Of a DNA stretch of 64,000 bases, positions 54,344 to 64,000 are shown piece by piece; positions within the stretch are counted from its first letter, which is position 1, and the number at the start of each line of letters is the position of its first letter. The translations under genes and the position numbers were made by a program. The notes under the pieces are model-generated. The model saw only the letters and a list, made by a program, of their open reading frames with translations. It ran no database searches and was not told where the DNA came from. The stretch is from Cylindrospermum sp. FACHB-282. GTDB taxonomy: Bacteria; Cyanobacteriota; Cyanobacteriia; Cyanobacteriales; Nostocaceae. The stretch covers positions 78,626 through 142,625 of the forward strand of contig NZ_JACJRJ010000010.1 of the NCBI RefSeq assembly GCF_014697195.1. The letters are read 5' to 3'.

Positions 54344-57300
54344 TCACTTTTTCCCGTTGCTGCCGAACTGAGAAACAGGAATACGGATGATAAACTCCGT
54401 TCCCTCTCCGGGTTTTGAGATGCAAGAGAGTGAACCACCGTGTTTTTCGGTGATAATTTGGTAGCTAATCGACAAGCCCATACCTGTTCCTTTGCCCACA
54501 GGTTTTGTGGTGAAGAAAGGATTGAACAATTGTTGCTGAACAGATTCTGGCATACCCAAACCATTGTCTGCAATGCGGATTTCGACTTGATCAGCATCAA
54601 CTTTTTCAGTGTTAATACTAATAGTTGGTGTAGTCATTTGTCCTGGTTTCTCCACTAATGACTCCTCTAAAGCATCGATCGCATTACTCAACACATTCAT
54701 AAACACTTGATTCAGTTGCCCTGCATAGCATTCCACTTGGGGCAGGTTGCCGTAGTTTGTGATCACGGCAATACCGGGACGGTCAGACTTGGGTTTGATG
54801 CGATGTTGCAGAATCATTAAAGTACTATCAAAGCCCTGATGAATATTAACGGCTTTGATCTCGGCTTCGTCCATGCGCGAGAAGCTTCGCAGGGAAGCAA
54901 CTATTTGGCGAATTCTGTCTGCACCAACCCGCATAGAGGAAAGTAGCTTGGGCAGGTCTTCCAGCAAAAATTCTAGATCAATTGCCTGAGCTTCTTCTTC
55001 AATCTCTGGATGGGGAGATGGGTAATGTTTCTGGTAAAGTTCCAGCAGTCTTAGCACATCTTGGGTATAGTCGTTGGCATGGGTGAGGTTGCCAAAGATA
55101 AAATTGACGGGATTGTTGATTTCGTGGGCAACACCTGCTACCAGTTGGCCTAAGCTTGACATTTTCTCGGTCTGCACAAGTTGAGCCTGGGTTTGTTGTA
55201 GTTTGTGCAGGGATTGTTCGAGTTGTTCTGCTTTTTCTCGCTCTCGCGTTTCGGATGCTTGCAAAGCTTTGTTTTTAGCTTCGAGTTCTTGTGATTTGGC
55301 TTCTAGTTGTTGCAAGTAGGCTTGCAGATTGGTGTAGAGACGGGCGTTGTCGATCGCCACCGAAATCTGTGCTATCAACAGAGCTAGCACCTTCACCCGG
55401 TCGGGGGTAAAAGCACCAGGAATGAGATTATTTTCTAGGTAAAGAATACCAGTAAATTTGCCAGAGTGAATCAGCGGTAGACACAAAATCGACTTGGATT
55501 GGTGAGTGGTGATATAAGCATCAGCCCCAAATCGGTAGTCTTTAACAGCATTGTCTAAAACCAGGTTGTTTCTGGTTCTTTCGACATAGTTGAATAAAGC
55601 AACTGGGAGTAAGGGTAAATTAGTTTTATGCTCTGGGTTAACAACAATGCTAACCTCCTTACCTACAACCATTCCCGCTGCTTCTAGCATCCATTGAGCC
55701 TCGTGCTTGGCAATAAAGTAACCTTGTTGAGCGCCTGCATTTTCGATGACAATTTTCATCATTTTTTCGAGCAGGAGACTCAGCACCATTTCTTCTGACA
55801 GCACCTGTGAAGCTTTCATCACTGTCATCAAGTCGAGAATCTGAGCACCCCCGGTGGTGGTGGAGTTTGTTTGAATAGTTTGCAGGTAATGAGCTTCTAA
55901 ATTTTCTGTGTTTGGCGATGTCTCACTACCAGTCACTTCGCTTAGAGACGCTTCGCGAACGCGTTTACGCAAAATTAATTGCGGGTATCTTTCTTCTAAA
56001 TCTTTGACTTTAGCAATAGCCCCCCAATAGCTATAGGCGTAATAGGCATTTGTCATGTAGGTTTTGGCAATAGTTTCTTTACCCCATGAGAAATAGAATT
56101 TAGCTGCAAGTTCGTGAGCTAGGGCTTCTTCGTTGATGTACTCGTTTTCTTTAGCAAGAGCGATCGCGCGATCGTACATCTCTATTGCCTTTAGTTTTTC
56201 CCCTAAAACTCGGTGCCGTTCTGCCTCTACTAAATAGAATTTGTGTAAATGATTCATTGGGGCATGATGCGCCCATTTTTGCATTTTTTCTTGATTAGCT
56301 TGGACGCGAGAGAGGATGACGTTTTGCTCTGACTCTGGGCTATCGGCATATACCGCTAGCCGTACTAAAGAATCGTAAAAATGGAACAGAGGAACAACAG
56401 GCAATCCTACCACTACGTCTAAATACTTCTCTGCTATGGCAGTATTTTCCATCGCTTCTGAGTAATTTTCAAACCAGTAGCTAAGTAAAAGTTTGTTCCA
56501 ATATATGTAGGCAACTCCCAATCTGTCGTTCGCTTGCTCGTGCAATGGTAATCTTATCTGCTCATCGCAGGCTTCACCCTTGAGGCGGCAAGTATTTTCA
56601 CTCTTTCCCAGCAGATTTAATGTGGACTGCCAATAGGTTTCTAGATAATGAAGCGCTGTTTCTTGCTTGATTTTATGAATAGCATCTCTATTGATTGCCA
56701 TCTCTGTTTCCAGGACAGTTAGTTCTTTGCCGCTAAAGTAAGCCAAATAGGAGTACATTAGTAGACCATAGGCAGCAAATTCTAAATCACCTGTCTCCAG
56801 TCCGCTAGAGTAAACTGACACCAAAGGTTCTAAGGTTTCTCTCAGATGATCTTTCCAAGGTCGGATAAATATATTTACTATCAGGAGTGTCTTGGCTTTG
56901 ATTTCTTGAGCATTTAACTTTGACACTAGAGTTAAAGCTAATTGACCAAACTGATAACCTGAATCAATATCTCCCACAACTCCACAAAGCAGAAGACCAT
57001 AATTGGCATAAGCAAAGGCAGAAACGGAAGCATTACCATATTCGACGGATAAATTTACTTGTTTGCACACCGTCAAGGGCACCAGTTCTGGCGCAGCCAT
57101 GTATGCAGGAGCAAAGATGCTTGATAACAGTCGCATAGCTGCTAATTTATAGCGATCGCTCATTTGAGGCAGCTCAACTAAATTCTCAATTCGCGTTCCA
57201 CTCAAAATTGCCGCAGTTTCCCCTAGTGCCTGCCCAATATCTGACGCGTTCGGCTCTTGGGGAAACTCCACCCCTAGCAGCTTTAAAACTTTTAGCCCCG

Positions 57301-59890
57301 TACTAACCGCTTCTAGCAGCCTGTTCTGCCCTATGTAAGCTTGTATCTGGACTTCATACACTTTCACTTTGTCCAGCAGCGTTTTAGCCTGGTTTTGGAC
57401 TACCTCAACGAATCTCTGCATTCCTTCAAAATCACCGCTCAAAAAAGCTGCCTCTGCTGCTTCCTCATGCAGTGCTAATGTCAGTTCATATTGACACCTC
57501 CAGCTATCTGCTGCTAAAAGTCCTAAACCTACTTGCAAATATTTAACAGCGGAATCGTATGCTGTGGCTGCTTTCGCTCTATGACCTGCGATAAAATTTA
57601 GTTCTGCTAGTTCATATTTTTCTGTTTCAGATATTAGTAAATCAGTACCGTAATTGAGTTGGTTAACTAAAGCAAATATATTTTCTTTGCGTGCTTCTGG
57701 TGAAGTATTTTGCAGCAGTAATTGACCAATTTTCAGATGGGTTACTTTCTTTTGTTCATCGGGAATCAGAGAATACGCTGCTTGCTGCACTCTGTCATGT
57801 AAAAACTTGTAGTCAACCTTGACATCCTTTAAGGCAATCTCCCCTGAGTCCTCTTGACTAAAGACTAAGGGAATTTTGTAATCCTGATTTAAGGGCAAAA
57901 TTAATCCAGCTTGAAGGGCTGACCACAATTGCGCCGCAGTTGTTAGAGAAGATGCTTCGTTGACGATCGCCAATACATCTAAGTTAAAAGTATTACCAAT
58001 ACAAGCAGCCAGTTTCAGGACTTTTTGCGTTTCTAATGACAGTTTGCGAATATTTCTCGCTGTCAGTTCTACAACATTTAGGTCAGTAATGCCGATGGCT
58101 TGAATATCTTTAATATCCCACTGCCACACTCCAGGCTCGAAGTCATAAGTTAACAAGTCTTCTTGATGCAGGGTTTTTAGCAGTTGGGTTAAGAAGAACG
58201 GATTGCCCCCGGTTTTGTGGAACAGTAACTCTGCTAGGGGTTTTGTGCATTCTCTGTCATTCAACGTATCCCCAACTAACGCTGCCACATCCGTTAACTG
58301 CAACGGTGCTAGAACGATGTTATTCACCACCGCACCTGCTGTTTGCATCTTGTCTAAACTGAGCATCAGTGGATGAGTGGGGGAAACTTCGTTATCGCGA
58401 TATGCCCCAATTAACAATAAATATTGGCGTAGCCCATCGCTATCTGTCATCAATAACTCAATTAACTTCAGCGATGCCGAATCTACCCACTGCAAATCAT
58501 CAAGAAAAACAACCAGCGGATGATCTTGCGTCGTGAATACCCCAATGAATTGCCCAAAGACGCGATTGAAGCGATTTTGAGATTCTGTCGCTCCCAATTG
58601 TGTTACAGGTGGCTGGGTACCAATAATTAGTTCGACTTCCGGAATCACATCGATAATGACTTGCCCGTTGTCCGACAACGCCGTTAACAGTTTCTCTTTC
58701 CACCCTTGAGTTTGGGCAGCATTTTCGGTGAGCAATTGCTGAATCAAAGATTGGAAAGCTTGAATCAAAGATGCATAGGGAATATTGCGCTTAAACTGGT
58801 CAAACTTGCCAGCAATAAAATAACCCTTTGCCCCCACAATCGGTTTATGAATTTCATTCACAACACTGGTTTTGCCAATTCCTGAATAACCGGAAACAAG
58901 CATCATTTCCCTGCTGCTACCTGCCACATCCTCAAAGGCAGTCATTAAAGTTGATACTTCTGTTTCTCGTCCATACAGGGTTTGCGGAATCAAAAAATGC
59001 CCAGATTTGTCCCGTCTTCCTGGTACGAAGTTTTCAATCTTGCCAGTCAATTGAAGTTGAAACAAGCATTCCTCTAAATCCGCTTTCAGTCCCCAAGCGC
59101 TTTGATACCGCTCCTCTGCTGTTTTCGCTAACAACTTCAAAATAATTGCACTAATCCCCTCTGGCACATTTCCCAGAACACGACACACGGTTTCTTGACA
59201 CGGTGCGGCTGGCATTTTAGCAATGTGACAGTGGATCAACTCCATCGGGTCAGCAGCATGAAACGGCAAAGTACCCGTCAGCATTTCATACAAGGTCACA
59301 CCCAATGAATAAAAGTCGGTGCGATAGTCGCATACCCGATTCATTCTGCCTGTTTGCTCAGGGGACATATAGGCAAGGGTACCTTCAAGCAAATTAGGAT
59401 TGCTCAAGGTGGGATTTTCTTGATCAAGGCGCGAGGAAATACTAAAGTCAATTAGTTTGACTTCCCCAGAGTCGGGGTCAATTAGTATATTGTGTGGCTT
59501 AATATCTTTATGTATAATTTTTTGGGCATGCAGTTCTCCTAAGGTGTGCGCCAGATTAATCGCCACCTTGAGAAAAGTAATCAAGGTGGTTGCTTGAGTC
59601 GCAATCAGTTCTTTAAGCAAGCAACCCGGAACGTATTCCAAAACCAAAGCCAGACCATGTTGATAATTCTTTAACTCGTAAGGTTTGACAATGCCAGGAA
59701 TTCGCAGCGGCTTAATGATTTGATATTCGTGGCGCAGTCGAGCAACATCTTCTAGGGGTGGATATTCGCACAAATGAGTTTTAATCACGACAGAGGCGTT
59801 ATCTGTTTCTCGCCGTCCACGATAAATGACGGTTTTACTGCCGGAGTGAATGGTTTCAAGGAGTTGATAACCAGATAAAGTGGCTGTCAT
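54344..59890 (-). CDS. Multidomain serine/threonine kinase-ATPase-GAF-histidine kinase
   Basis: About 1848 residues from the ATG at 59890 (MTATLSGYQLLETIH); a longer frame starts at 59929. Order: Ser/Thr kinase (about 1-265; IHKDIKPHNIL, LIDFSISS), AAA-type NTPase (about 310-600; P-loop SGYSGIGKTSVV), long helical TPR-like middle (about 700-1290), GAF domain (about 1350-1500), coiled coil, HisKA (about 1580; GVAHEINNPVNFIFGN) and HATPase (NVLSNAIDALEE, DNGLGMPE, GKGTGMGLSI). This architecture is common in Nostoc and its signal is unknown. Confidence 0.93.
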   Translation of the reverse strand: MTATLSGYQLLETIHSGSKTVIYRGRRETDNASVVIKTHLCEYPPLEDVARLRHEYQIIKPLRIPGIVKPYELKNYQHGLALVLEYVPGCLLKELIATQATTLITFLKVAINLAHTLGELHAQKIIHKDIKPHNILIDPDSGEVKLIDFSISSRLDQENPTLSNPNLLEGTLAYMSPEQTGRMNRVCDYRTDFYSLGVTLYEMLTGTLPFHAADPMELIHCHIAKMPAAPCQETVCRVLGNVPEGISAIILKLLAKTAEERYQSAWGLKADLEECLFQLQLTGKIENFVPGRRDKSGHFLIPQTLYGRETEVSTLMTAFEDVAGSSREMMLVSGYSGIGKTSVVNEIHKPIVGAKGYFIAGKFDQFKRNIPYASLIQAFQSLIQQLLTENAAQTQGWKEKLLTALSDNGQVIIDVIPEVELIIGTQPPVTQLGATESQNRFNRVFGQFIGVFTTQDHPLVVFLDDLQWVDSASLKLIELLMTDSDGLRQYLLLIGAYRDNEVSPTHPLMLSLDKMQTAGAVVNNIVLAPLQLTDVAALVGDTLNDRECTKPLAELLFHKTGGNPFFLTQLLKTLHQEDLLTYDFEPGVWQWDIKDIQAIGITDLNVVELTARNIRKLSLETQKVLKLAACIGNTFNLDVLAIVNEASSLTTAAQLWSALQAGLILPLNQDYKIPLVFSQEDSGEIALKDVKVDYKFLHDRVQQAAYSLIPDEQKKVTHLKIGQLLLQNTSPEARKENIFALVNQLNYGTDLLISETEKYELAELNFIAGHRAKAATAYDSAVKYLQVGLGLLAADSWRCQYELTLALHEEAAEAAFLSGDFEGMQRFVEVVQNQAKTLLDKVKVYEVQIQAYIGQNRLLEAVSTGLKVLKLLGVEFPQEPNASDIGQALGETAAILSGTRIENLVELPQMSDRYKLAAMRLLSSIFAPAYMAAPELVPLTVCKQVNLSVEYGNASVSAFAYANYGLLLCGVVGDIDSGYQFGQLALTLVSKLNAQEIKAKTLLIVNIFIRPWKDHLRETLEPLVSVYSSGLETGDLEFAAYGLLMYSYLAYFSGKELTVLETEMAINRDAIHKIKQETALHYLETYWQSTLNLLGKSENTCRLKGEACDEQIRLPLHEQANDRLGVAYIYWNKLLLSYWFENYSEAMENTAIAEKYLDVVVGLPVVPLFHFYDSLVRLAVYADSPESEQNVILSRVQANQEKMQKWAHHAPMNHLHKFYLVEAERHRVLGEKLKAIEMYDRAIALAKENEYINEEALAHELAAKFYFSWGKETIAKTYMTNAYYAYSYWGAIAKVKDLEERYPQLILRKRVREASLSEVTGSETSPNTENLEAHYLQTIQTNSTTTGGAQILDLMTVMKASQVLSEEMVLSLLLEKMMKIVIENAGAQQGYFIAKHEAQWMLEAAGMVVGKEVSIVVNPEHKTNLPLLPVALFNYVERTRNNLVLDNAVKDYRFGADAYITTHQSKSILCLPLIHSGKFTGILYLENNLIPGAFTPDRVKVLALLIAQISVAIDNARLYTNLQAYLQQLEAKSQELEAKNKALQASETREREKAEQLEQSLHKLQQTQAQLVQTEKMSSLGQLVAGVAHEINNPVNFIFGNLTHANDYTQDVLRLLELYQKHYPSPHPEIEEEAQAIDLEFLLEDLPKLLSSMRVGADRIRQIVASLRSFSRMDEAEIKAVNIHQGFDSTLMILQHRIKPKSDRPGIAVITNYGNLPQVECYAGQLNQVFMNVLSNAIDALEESLVEKPGQMTTPTISINTEKVDADQVEIRIADNGLGMPESVQQQLFNPFFTTKPVGKGTGMGLSISYQIITEKHGGSLSCISKPGEGTEFIIRIPVSQFGSNGKK

Positions 59891-60104
59891 GGTATTCGGG
59901 GGCAATAGAAGTATCCTTAAAATGCCCATGCAAGTTTATAACTTTAGTATTTGAGACAAAACTACGCACTCTTTCACAAGCCGTTACAAATCCTAATTAA
60001 TTCTCAAAGTAGCGTTAAAAGGTTGGTATTCAGAGGCTCTTAGCCTTCTCTATCTCCTGTGGTTGACGCTACGCCTTGGTGCAGTATTCCATAATAAATA
60101 GGAA

Positions 60105-60128
60105 TTTAACCTGTTTTAACAGGTTAAA
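60105..60128. terminator. Palindrome TTTAACCTGTT
   Basis: TTTAACCTGTT and AACAGGTTAAA form perfect 11-bp arms around TT, followed on the plus strand by TTTTTG. It sits in the gap 59930-60258 upstream of two divergent genes, so an operator is equally possible. Confidence 0.55.
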
Positions 60129-60258
60129 TTTTTGTATAATTAAGTGTTAATGCTGTTGCAGTTATTTAAAATATATAATAAGCGTTAATATTATTTAAAC
60201 AAGCACTCGATTGATAGAGTTTATAAAAAACTGAAACTATCTATCCGCATGGTGAAAA

Positions 60259-60534
60259 ATGGAAACAATAAAATTGTTGGCGCATATTGGTACAGATGGG
60301 ATATTACAAATCCAGACACCTACAGATTTTAAAGATAAATCTGTTGAAGTATTATTAGTTGTACAACCATTAGATAATATAAAAATTTCACCTAAAGAAG
60401 AAAGTTTACCCAAATATAATGCTTGGGGAAAACCTACTACCAAAACAACAATTCAAGAAGCCATTAATAGGATGCAACAACTGCGGCAAGAAGTCGCTGC
60501 CATAATCCCCCATTGGGGAGGAGATACTGAATGA
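60259..60534 (+). CDS. Small hypothetical protein, antitoxin-like N-terminus
   Basis: 91 residues. METIKLLAHIGTDGILQIQ matches the N-terminus of the short gene at 22153. The C-terminal half is helical (IQEAINRMQQLRQEVAAIIP). No toxin follows; a 29-codon frame (60531-60620) overlaps its stop in ATGA style and may be a remnant. Confidence 0.6.
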   Translation: METIKLLAHIGTDGILQIQTPTDFKDKSVEVLLVVQPLDNIKISPKEESLPKYNAWGKPTTKTTIQEAINRMQQLRQEVAAIIPHWGGDTE

Positions 60535-60638
60535 GGATAAGTGGTACGGAATTTGCGGTAAGAAGATTGCGGTTAATACCACACAAGCTGCTTAAGTATT
60601 ATCTAGCATGGAGGAAGTAAAAATAACACACTCCAGAT

Positions 60639-60965
60639 ATGAAAGTCGATTTTTCTAATGGTCAGGCACAAGTGATAAACTATTCCGATTCTAAAAAAGA
60701 AATAGATGGAAATATTTACTTGGATGAAAGTGTCTTAGATAGGCTAAGGGAATGGAAGTGGTTGGAAGAAAACATTCTGGAACAACTTGAGTTTAAAATT
60801 TTCAAAATATCAAACAAGCACTGTTCATCATACCAATGGCTAATTGCCACTCCGCCACGTGCTACCAAGCATCTCAGCACAATAGCAGAATGGCGTCCCG
60901 ATATTAAAGGTGAGATTAGCATTAAAGAATTTGACGGTCAAAATAACTACATTTGTAAATACTAA
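60639..60965 (+). CDS. Hypothetical protein
   Basis: 108 residues, not recognised (MKVDFSNGQAQVINYSDSKK; DRLREWKWLEENILEQLEFK). Intact, with a terminator right after it. Confidence 0.5.
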   Translation: MKVDFSNGQAQVINYSDSKKEIDGNIYLDESVLDRLREWKWLEENILEQLEFKIFKISNKHCSSYQWLIATPPRATKHLSTIAEWRPDIKGEISIKEFDGQNNYICKY

Positions 60966-60988
60966 TTTACTGAATATTTTTAGCCTTG

Positions 60989-61013
60989 TGCCACACCTTG
61001 GATATGTGTGGCA
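60989..61013 (+). terminator. Terminator after the 108-residue gene
   Basis: TGCCACAC and GTGTGGCA form an 8-bp stem followed by TATTTTTT. A typical intrinsic terminator. Confidence 0.85.
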
Positions 61014-61205
61014 TATTTTTTAACAAATCTAAGGCATTTATGCTCATGTGTCGTTACTTCCCATAGTGCAATTATTGATAAATCTTTGAAATACTCGTTA
61101 TAAATGTCTGTGATTTTCTATTAGTTTGTAATTGTAAGATGGCTACACAAGCAGTTACAAGCCAGAATATTAACTGAGCAGAATCTTTCCAAAATGCAAT
61201 TGAAT

Positions 61206-62735
61206 TCATAAGTGTATATTTTTCCTTAATTGAGCCTCTCCATAAATATACTGCCCTAAAACATTAGCTTGTCGGGAAGGTGCGGCTAAATAGGCATTGA
61301 CTCTAGCTGCTCTAAGCAGACGTTGTACATCTTCCCAAAAAAACTCTCCGCCACCACCAGTAATAATCACATCTGTCACCCGCTCTGGCAACCAAGCGAG
61401 GATACGGGAGCAAATTTCCCGTGAATACATCTCGATTAAGTTGGGGAGAAAATCATCTAGGTTAGTGGATTTACTAGCACCTTTGGGGCGGTAAAAGCGT
61501 TCTCCCTTGGGTTTGTTGGCGGTAGAAATCAGTGCTAATGATTGACTATCAGCACCTTCTATCTCTGCTGCAACCATCTCATAAAAATTGCTCATTCCAA
61601 ATTCTTCACTTTTAGAAGCATATCTAACAAACCGGAAATTATCCACCATGATCATGTCAATTGTTTGATAACCAATATCAACAATCCCTACTAAGATTTT
61701 CGTAAAATCAGGAAGTGCTGTGCCTTTATTGGGTTGAGCTTCTGACCACAGCAAACTACCATAGCCATCTGGCATTACCCAGACTTTGGTAATGTGCAAA
61801 GATAAAGCTTCACCTCGGAAATTCATCACATGGGGGCCAGTTACCAAACTGATCAACTGTTCTTTTTCTTCTTCGTGTTGCTCTAAAGATAGAAAAGGTA
61901 GACTCAATACAACGGCAATTTCATCTTTGAGTTTAAAGTAGCCAGCACTTCCTAAAACTTTTACTAGTGCATCTTCTACTTTCGATTGTCCGTGACCTAA
62001 ATTAGCTCCCAAATCAGATCCTAACTGACCAACAGCATAGCCACTGCCTTCATACTCCAGCCATAAAGCCATCAAAGGGTCAATCGCTTTGGCTTCAAAC
62101 ACACCGCCACGAATTTGTTCGATTGATATTTGCTTCACATGAGCAGGAATAAAGGCTACACCGCTCGGTTCTCGGCTGACACAAGCCTTTGTGCTGGTTC
62201 TGCCTAAATCAACACTGAGAATAATTTTGCTGCCAATATTTTTGGTTGTTAACCTTTTTTTAGTTTTTATCTTTTTGATTGCTATAGTTGCTGCTATTGC
62301 TTCTAAAAGACGTGCATAGTAGTCATCAGGAACAATAATTAACTCTTCTTTTAGTTCGTAGAGAAGTTGGTTAGTTTGTTCTACTGCTGTTTGAAATCTG
62401 TTTAAAGCGTCTGCTGTAGGTTCTCTGTCAATCTCCCACATTAAAGAAATAAGATTTTGCTGTAATCTCACTGCTAAACGCAAACAGTCTTTTTCTATTT
62501 CACTTAATACGTTTTGACGAGTAAAATCACTAATCTGCTTTTTGGTTTCATCAGCAAATTCATGATATTTTTTCTCTAAATTTGCGTATTTGTCTGTTAA
62601 TTCATTGGCAACTTCTCTGTGATGTTTGGCTGCTTGTCTGTCCTTTTCGCCAACAGCATGAGCAGTAAAAGCACCTGCAACAGCACCAACGGCCACACCT
62701 ACAGCACCGAATACCAAAGGTAGGATAAAAATCAT
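61206..62735 (-). CDS. Membrane-anchored actin-like (ParM-type) ATPase
   Basis: 509 residues. A Gly/Ala-rich hydrophobic N-terminus (IFILPLVFGAVGVAVGAVAG; about 2-28) is followed by a coiled coil (about 35-165) and an actin-fold ATPase domain: phosphate 1 LSVDLGRTSTKACV, phosphate 2 VGIVDIGYQTIDMIM, and adenosine VTDVIITGGGGEFFW. ParM/Alp-type proteins polymerise to move DNA, but the membrane anchor is unusual for them. Downstream partner of the HNH gene (19-bp gap). Confidence 0.8.
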   Translation of the reverse strand: MIFILPLVFGAVGVAVGAVAGAFTAHAVGEKDRQAAKHHREVANELTDKYANLEKKYHEFADETKKQISDFTRQNVLSEIEKDCLRLAVRLQQNLISLMWEIDREPTADALNRFQTAVEQTNQLLYELKEELIIVPDDYYARLLEAIAATIAIKKIKTKKRLTTKNIGSKIILSVDLGRTSTKACVSREPSGVAFIPAHVKQISIEQIRGGVFEAKAIDPLMALWLEYEGSGYAVGQLGSDLGANLGHGQSKVEDALVKVLGSAGYFKLKDEIAVVLSLPFLSLEQHEEEKEQLISLVTGPHVMNFRGEALSLHITKVWVMPDGYGSLLWSEAQPNKGTALPDFTKILVGIVDIGYQTIDMIMVDNFRFVRYASKSEEFGMSNFYEMVAAEIEGADSQSLALISTANKPKGERFYRPKGASKSTNLDDFLPNLIEMYSREICSRILAWLPERVTDVIITGGGGEFFWEDVQRLLRAARVNAYLAAPSRQANVLGQYIYGEAQLRKNIHL

Positions 62736-62754
62736 AGATTTTTTGACTAATTAT

Positions 62755-63765
62755 CTAGGAATGAGGAGGAAGGTAAGGAAGTTGAGAATCAGGCAATAAC
62801 TTACTATCTGCTGATGTGAGTCCTAAAGATTTTGCAATAGCGACTGATTCCCGCAAACGTTGCATAGCCCCTTCTACTCCTGGCGCAATTGGACGATTTG
62901 TAATGTTTTGATTAATTGCTTTTGCTTCAGCCAAAAATTCTAGATTTTTATTGTGTTCATAAATCAGTTCATTTTCAATTGCTTGCAAATGCGCTAGTTC
63001 GTGCTGAGTTAAAGACTCGTAATATACTCTTACATCCTGTTTATGGTCATCGAGGATTTTGAAAAACTCAACAGCCATAAGCACAGTACCACCAATAGCT
63101 AATGCAGGTGCAGATGCGGTTAATAAAACTCCGATTGGTGGAAAAGCTGCTGCTAATGTTGCAGTTGCAAATGCCGTTGTACCTCCAACTGCACCACCGA
63201 TAACGGTATCTTTTAATGTCGCTGTAGTCGCTTCCTGTGCAGAAATTTCGCCTCGGACTACACGCAGAGCATTAGTTAGAAGCGAAAAAGGAGCGGCTGT
63301 TAACGCACCTACGGCAGCCCCCACAGGTGCAGCTTGAAGACCGGCTTTAACAGCACCAGTCAGGTTGTCAAACTGCCATTTGGCATCTAATCTCATTTTC
63401 TCTTGCCAAGTCATGGTTTTACCACCACGAGCAATATTGGCTTTGCCATTCTCCCATTTGATATTGTTCGGATTATTAGAACCTCCTTTGCTGTGAGGTT
63501 TGATGTGACTAGCGTGCTTATCAGATAGGTACTGTTCGGCATTACTAGCCGCAGATTGGCTGTCTATACCTGCGCGTTGAGAAGGGGGAATCTTCTCTAA
63601 CATTTCTTGGGCTTGTACTCTAGTTCTTGTAGGTTCTCCAGGACGAATACCGCTTTTATAAAATCTACGTGCTGCACTTAAAGGTAAATCCTGTAAATTG
63701 GCGTGGTAAATGTTGGTTGTCGCAGCAGCATTGACAGCAGCATTCCGCTGGGAATCTTCAGACAT
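62755..63765 (-). CDS. HNH-motif protein with central hydrophobic region
   Basis: 336 residues. HNH-like core at about 85-120 (KHASHIKPHSKGGSNNPNNI, then WENGKANIARGGK). Residues about 145-235 are Gly/Ala-rich and hydrophobic with two or three membrane-like stretches (AAPVGAAVGALTAAPFSLLT, VIGGAVGGTTAFATATLAAA). The C-terminal about 100 residues are helical. The mix of a nuclease fold with a possible membrane insertion region is not a family I recognise. Operonic with the actin-like ATPase. Confidence 0.7.
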   Translation of the reverse strand: MSEDSQRNAAVNAAATTNIYHANLQDLPLSAARRFYKSGIRPGEPTRTRVQAQEMLEKIPPSQRAGIDSQSAASNAEQYLSDKHASHIKPHSKGGSNNPNNIKWENGKANIARGGKTMTWQEKMRLDAKWQFDNLTGAVKAGLQAAPVGAAVGALTAAPFSLLTNALRVVRGEISAQEATTATLKDTVIGGAVGGTTAFATATLAAAFPPIGVLLTASAPALAIGGTVLMAVEFFKILDDHKQDVRVYYESLTQHELAHLQAIENELIYEHNKNLEFLAEAKAINQNITNRPIAPGVEGAMQRLRESVAIAKSLGLTSADSKLLPDSQLPYLPPHS

Positions 63766-63918
63766 GGGTAATTACCTTTTTTAGTTTATTTTTTTGCAAT
63801 TTACTAATAATGCACTGCCATCAAATTTGATAGCAGCTTTTAATATAGGAATAATATTTGATTTTTGAAAAAAAATAAGAGATAATACGGAGAGAGCATA
63901 CAAGTCTAAAACAGAACA

Positions 63919-64000
63919 ATGATAAAGCAGTATTTAGAACAAGAGATACCTGCGGTGGGTGGAGTCATCGGCGAACTACAGGAATTTATAGCTCAAAATC
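63919..64000 (+). CDS. Partial divergent gene at window end
   Basis: ATG at 63919, 27 codons to the window edge (MIKQYLEQEIPAVGGVIGEL), no stop. Divergent from the HNH/ATPase pair with a 153-bp A/T-rich gap, so it may be co-regulated. Function cannot be judged. Confidence 0.55.
   Translation, partial: MIKQYLEQEIPAVGGVIGELQEFIAQN

Overview
The window comes from a filamentous, heterocyst-forming cyanobacterium of the Nostoc/Anabaena group. It carries the Mo-nitrogenase cluster in cyanobacterial order (nifS end, nifU, nifH, nifD, nifK, nifE, nifN, nifX, nifW, hesA, hesB, fdxH), a cyanoglobin gene between nifU and nifH, an uptake-hydrogenase block (hupW, hupL, hupS), and the extended hyp operon. 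GCGATCGC (HIP1) palindromes, heptamer tandem repeats and small inverted-repeat elements are frequent, as is usual in this group.

Layout. 1-4142 and 24024-33251 are nif genes. nifD is cut into three pieces by two developmental-type excision elements: element 1 (about 9.6 kb, 4136-13777) and element 2 (about 9.8 kb, 14232-24030). Each carries its own XisA-like tyrosine recombinase at one end, transcribed inward. Joining at the 7-bp cores TACCCTG and TACTCCG restores one 502-codon nifD. Element 1 carries an Uma2 nuclease, a frameshifted KilA-N gene, a GIY-YIG protein, an orphan integrase arm-domain protein with a 54-bp tandem repeat, a leftward cassette of unknown genes, and a series of non-coding blocks each built from a different short word in both orientations. 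Element 2 carries a RelE-type toxin-antitoxin pair, a slipin gene broken by one stop codon, two tandem CAT-anticodon tRNA genes (one with an enlarged T-loop), an amidase, a second GIY-YIG-superfamily protein and the canonical xisA.

33883-39541 is a mixed accessory stretch: ankyrin protein, SagB-like oxidoreductase, hupW, SET protein, xisH/xisI pair, a hupW remnant and a MazF toxin-antitoxin pair. 39745-42386 holds hupL and hupS, with hupL uninterrupted. 42994-54332 is the extended hyp operon: TPR protein, two small membrane proteins, an NFU-Rieske fusion, an NHL-repeat protein, then hypF, C, D, E, A, B. hypA is preceded by a 149-bp tandem duplication that creates a decoy start. 54344-59890 is a very large kinase/ATPase/GAF/histidine-kinase protein on the minus strand. 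The right end holds two small unknown genes and an unrecognised two-gene unit, a membrane-anchored actin-like ATPase plus an HNH/hydrophobic protein, with a divergent gene running off the window.

How it works together. NifHDK, the NifE/N/X/W accessory factors and NifS/U/HesA/HesB cluster-assembly proteins build nitrogenase; FdxH supplies electrons. HupSL recycles the H2 made by nitrogenase, HypA-F build its NiFe site and HupW trims HupL. nifD can only be translated full length after both elements are excised, presumably in heterocysts (inference from Anabaena).
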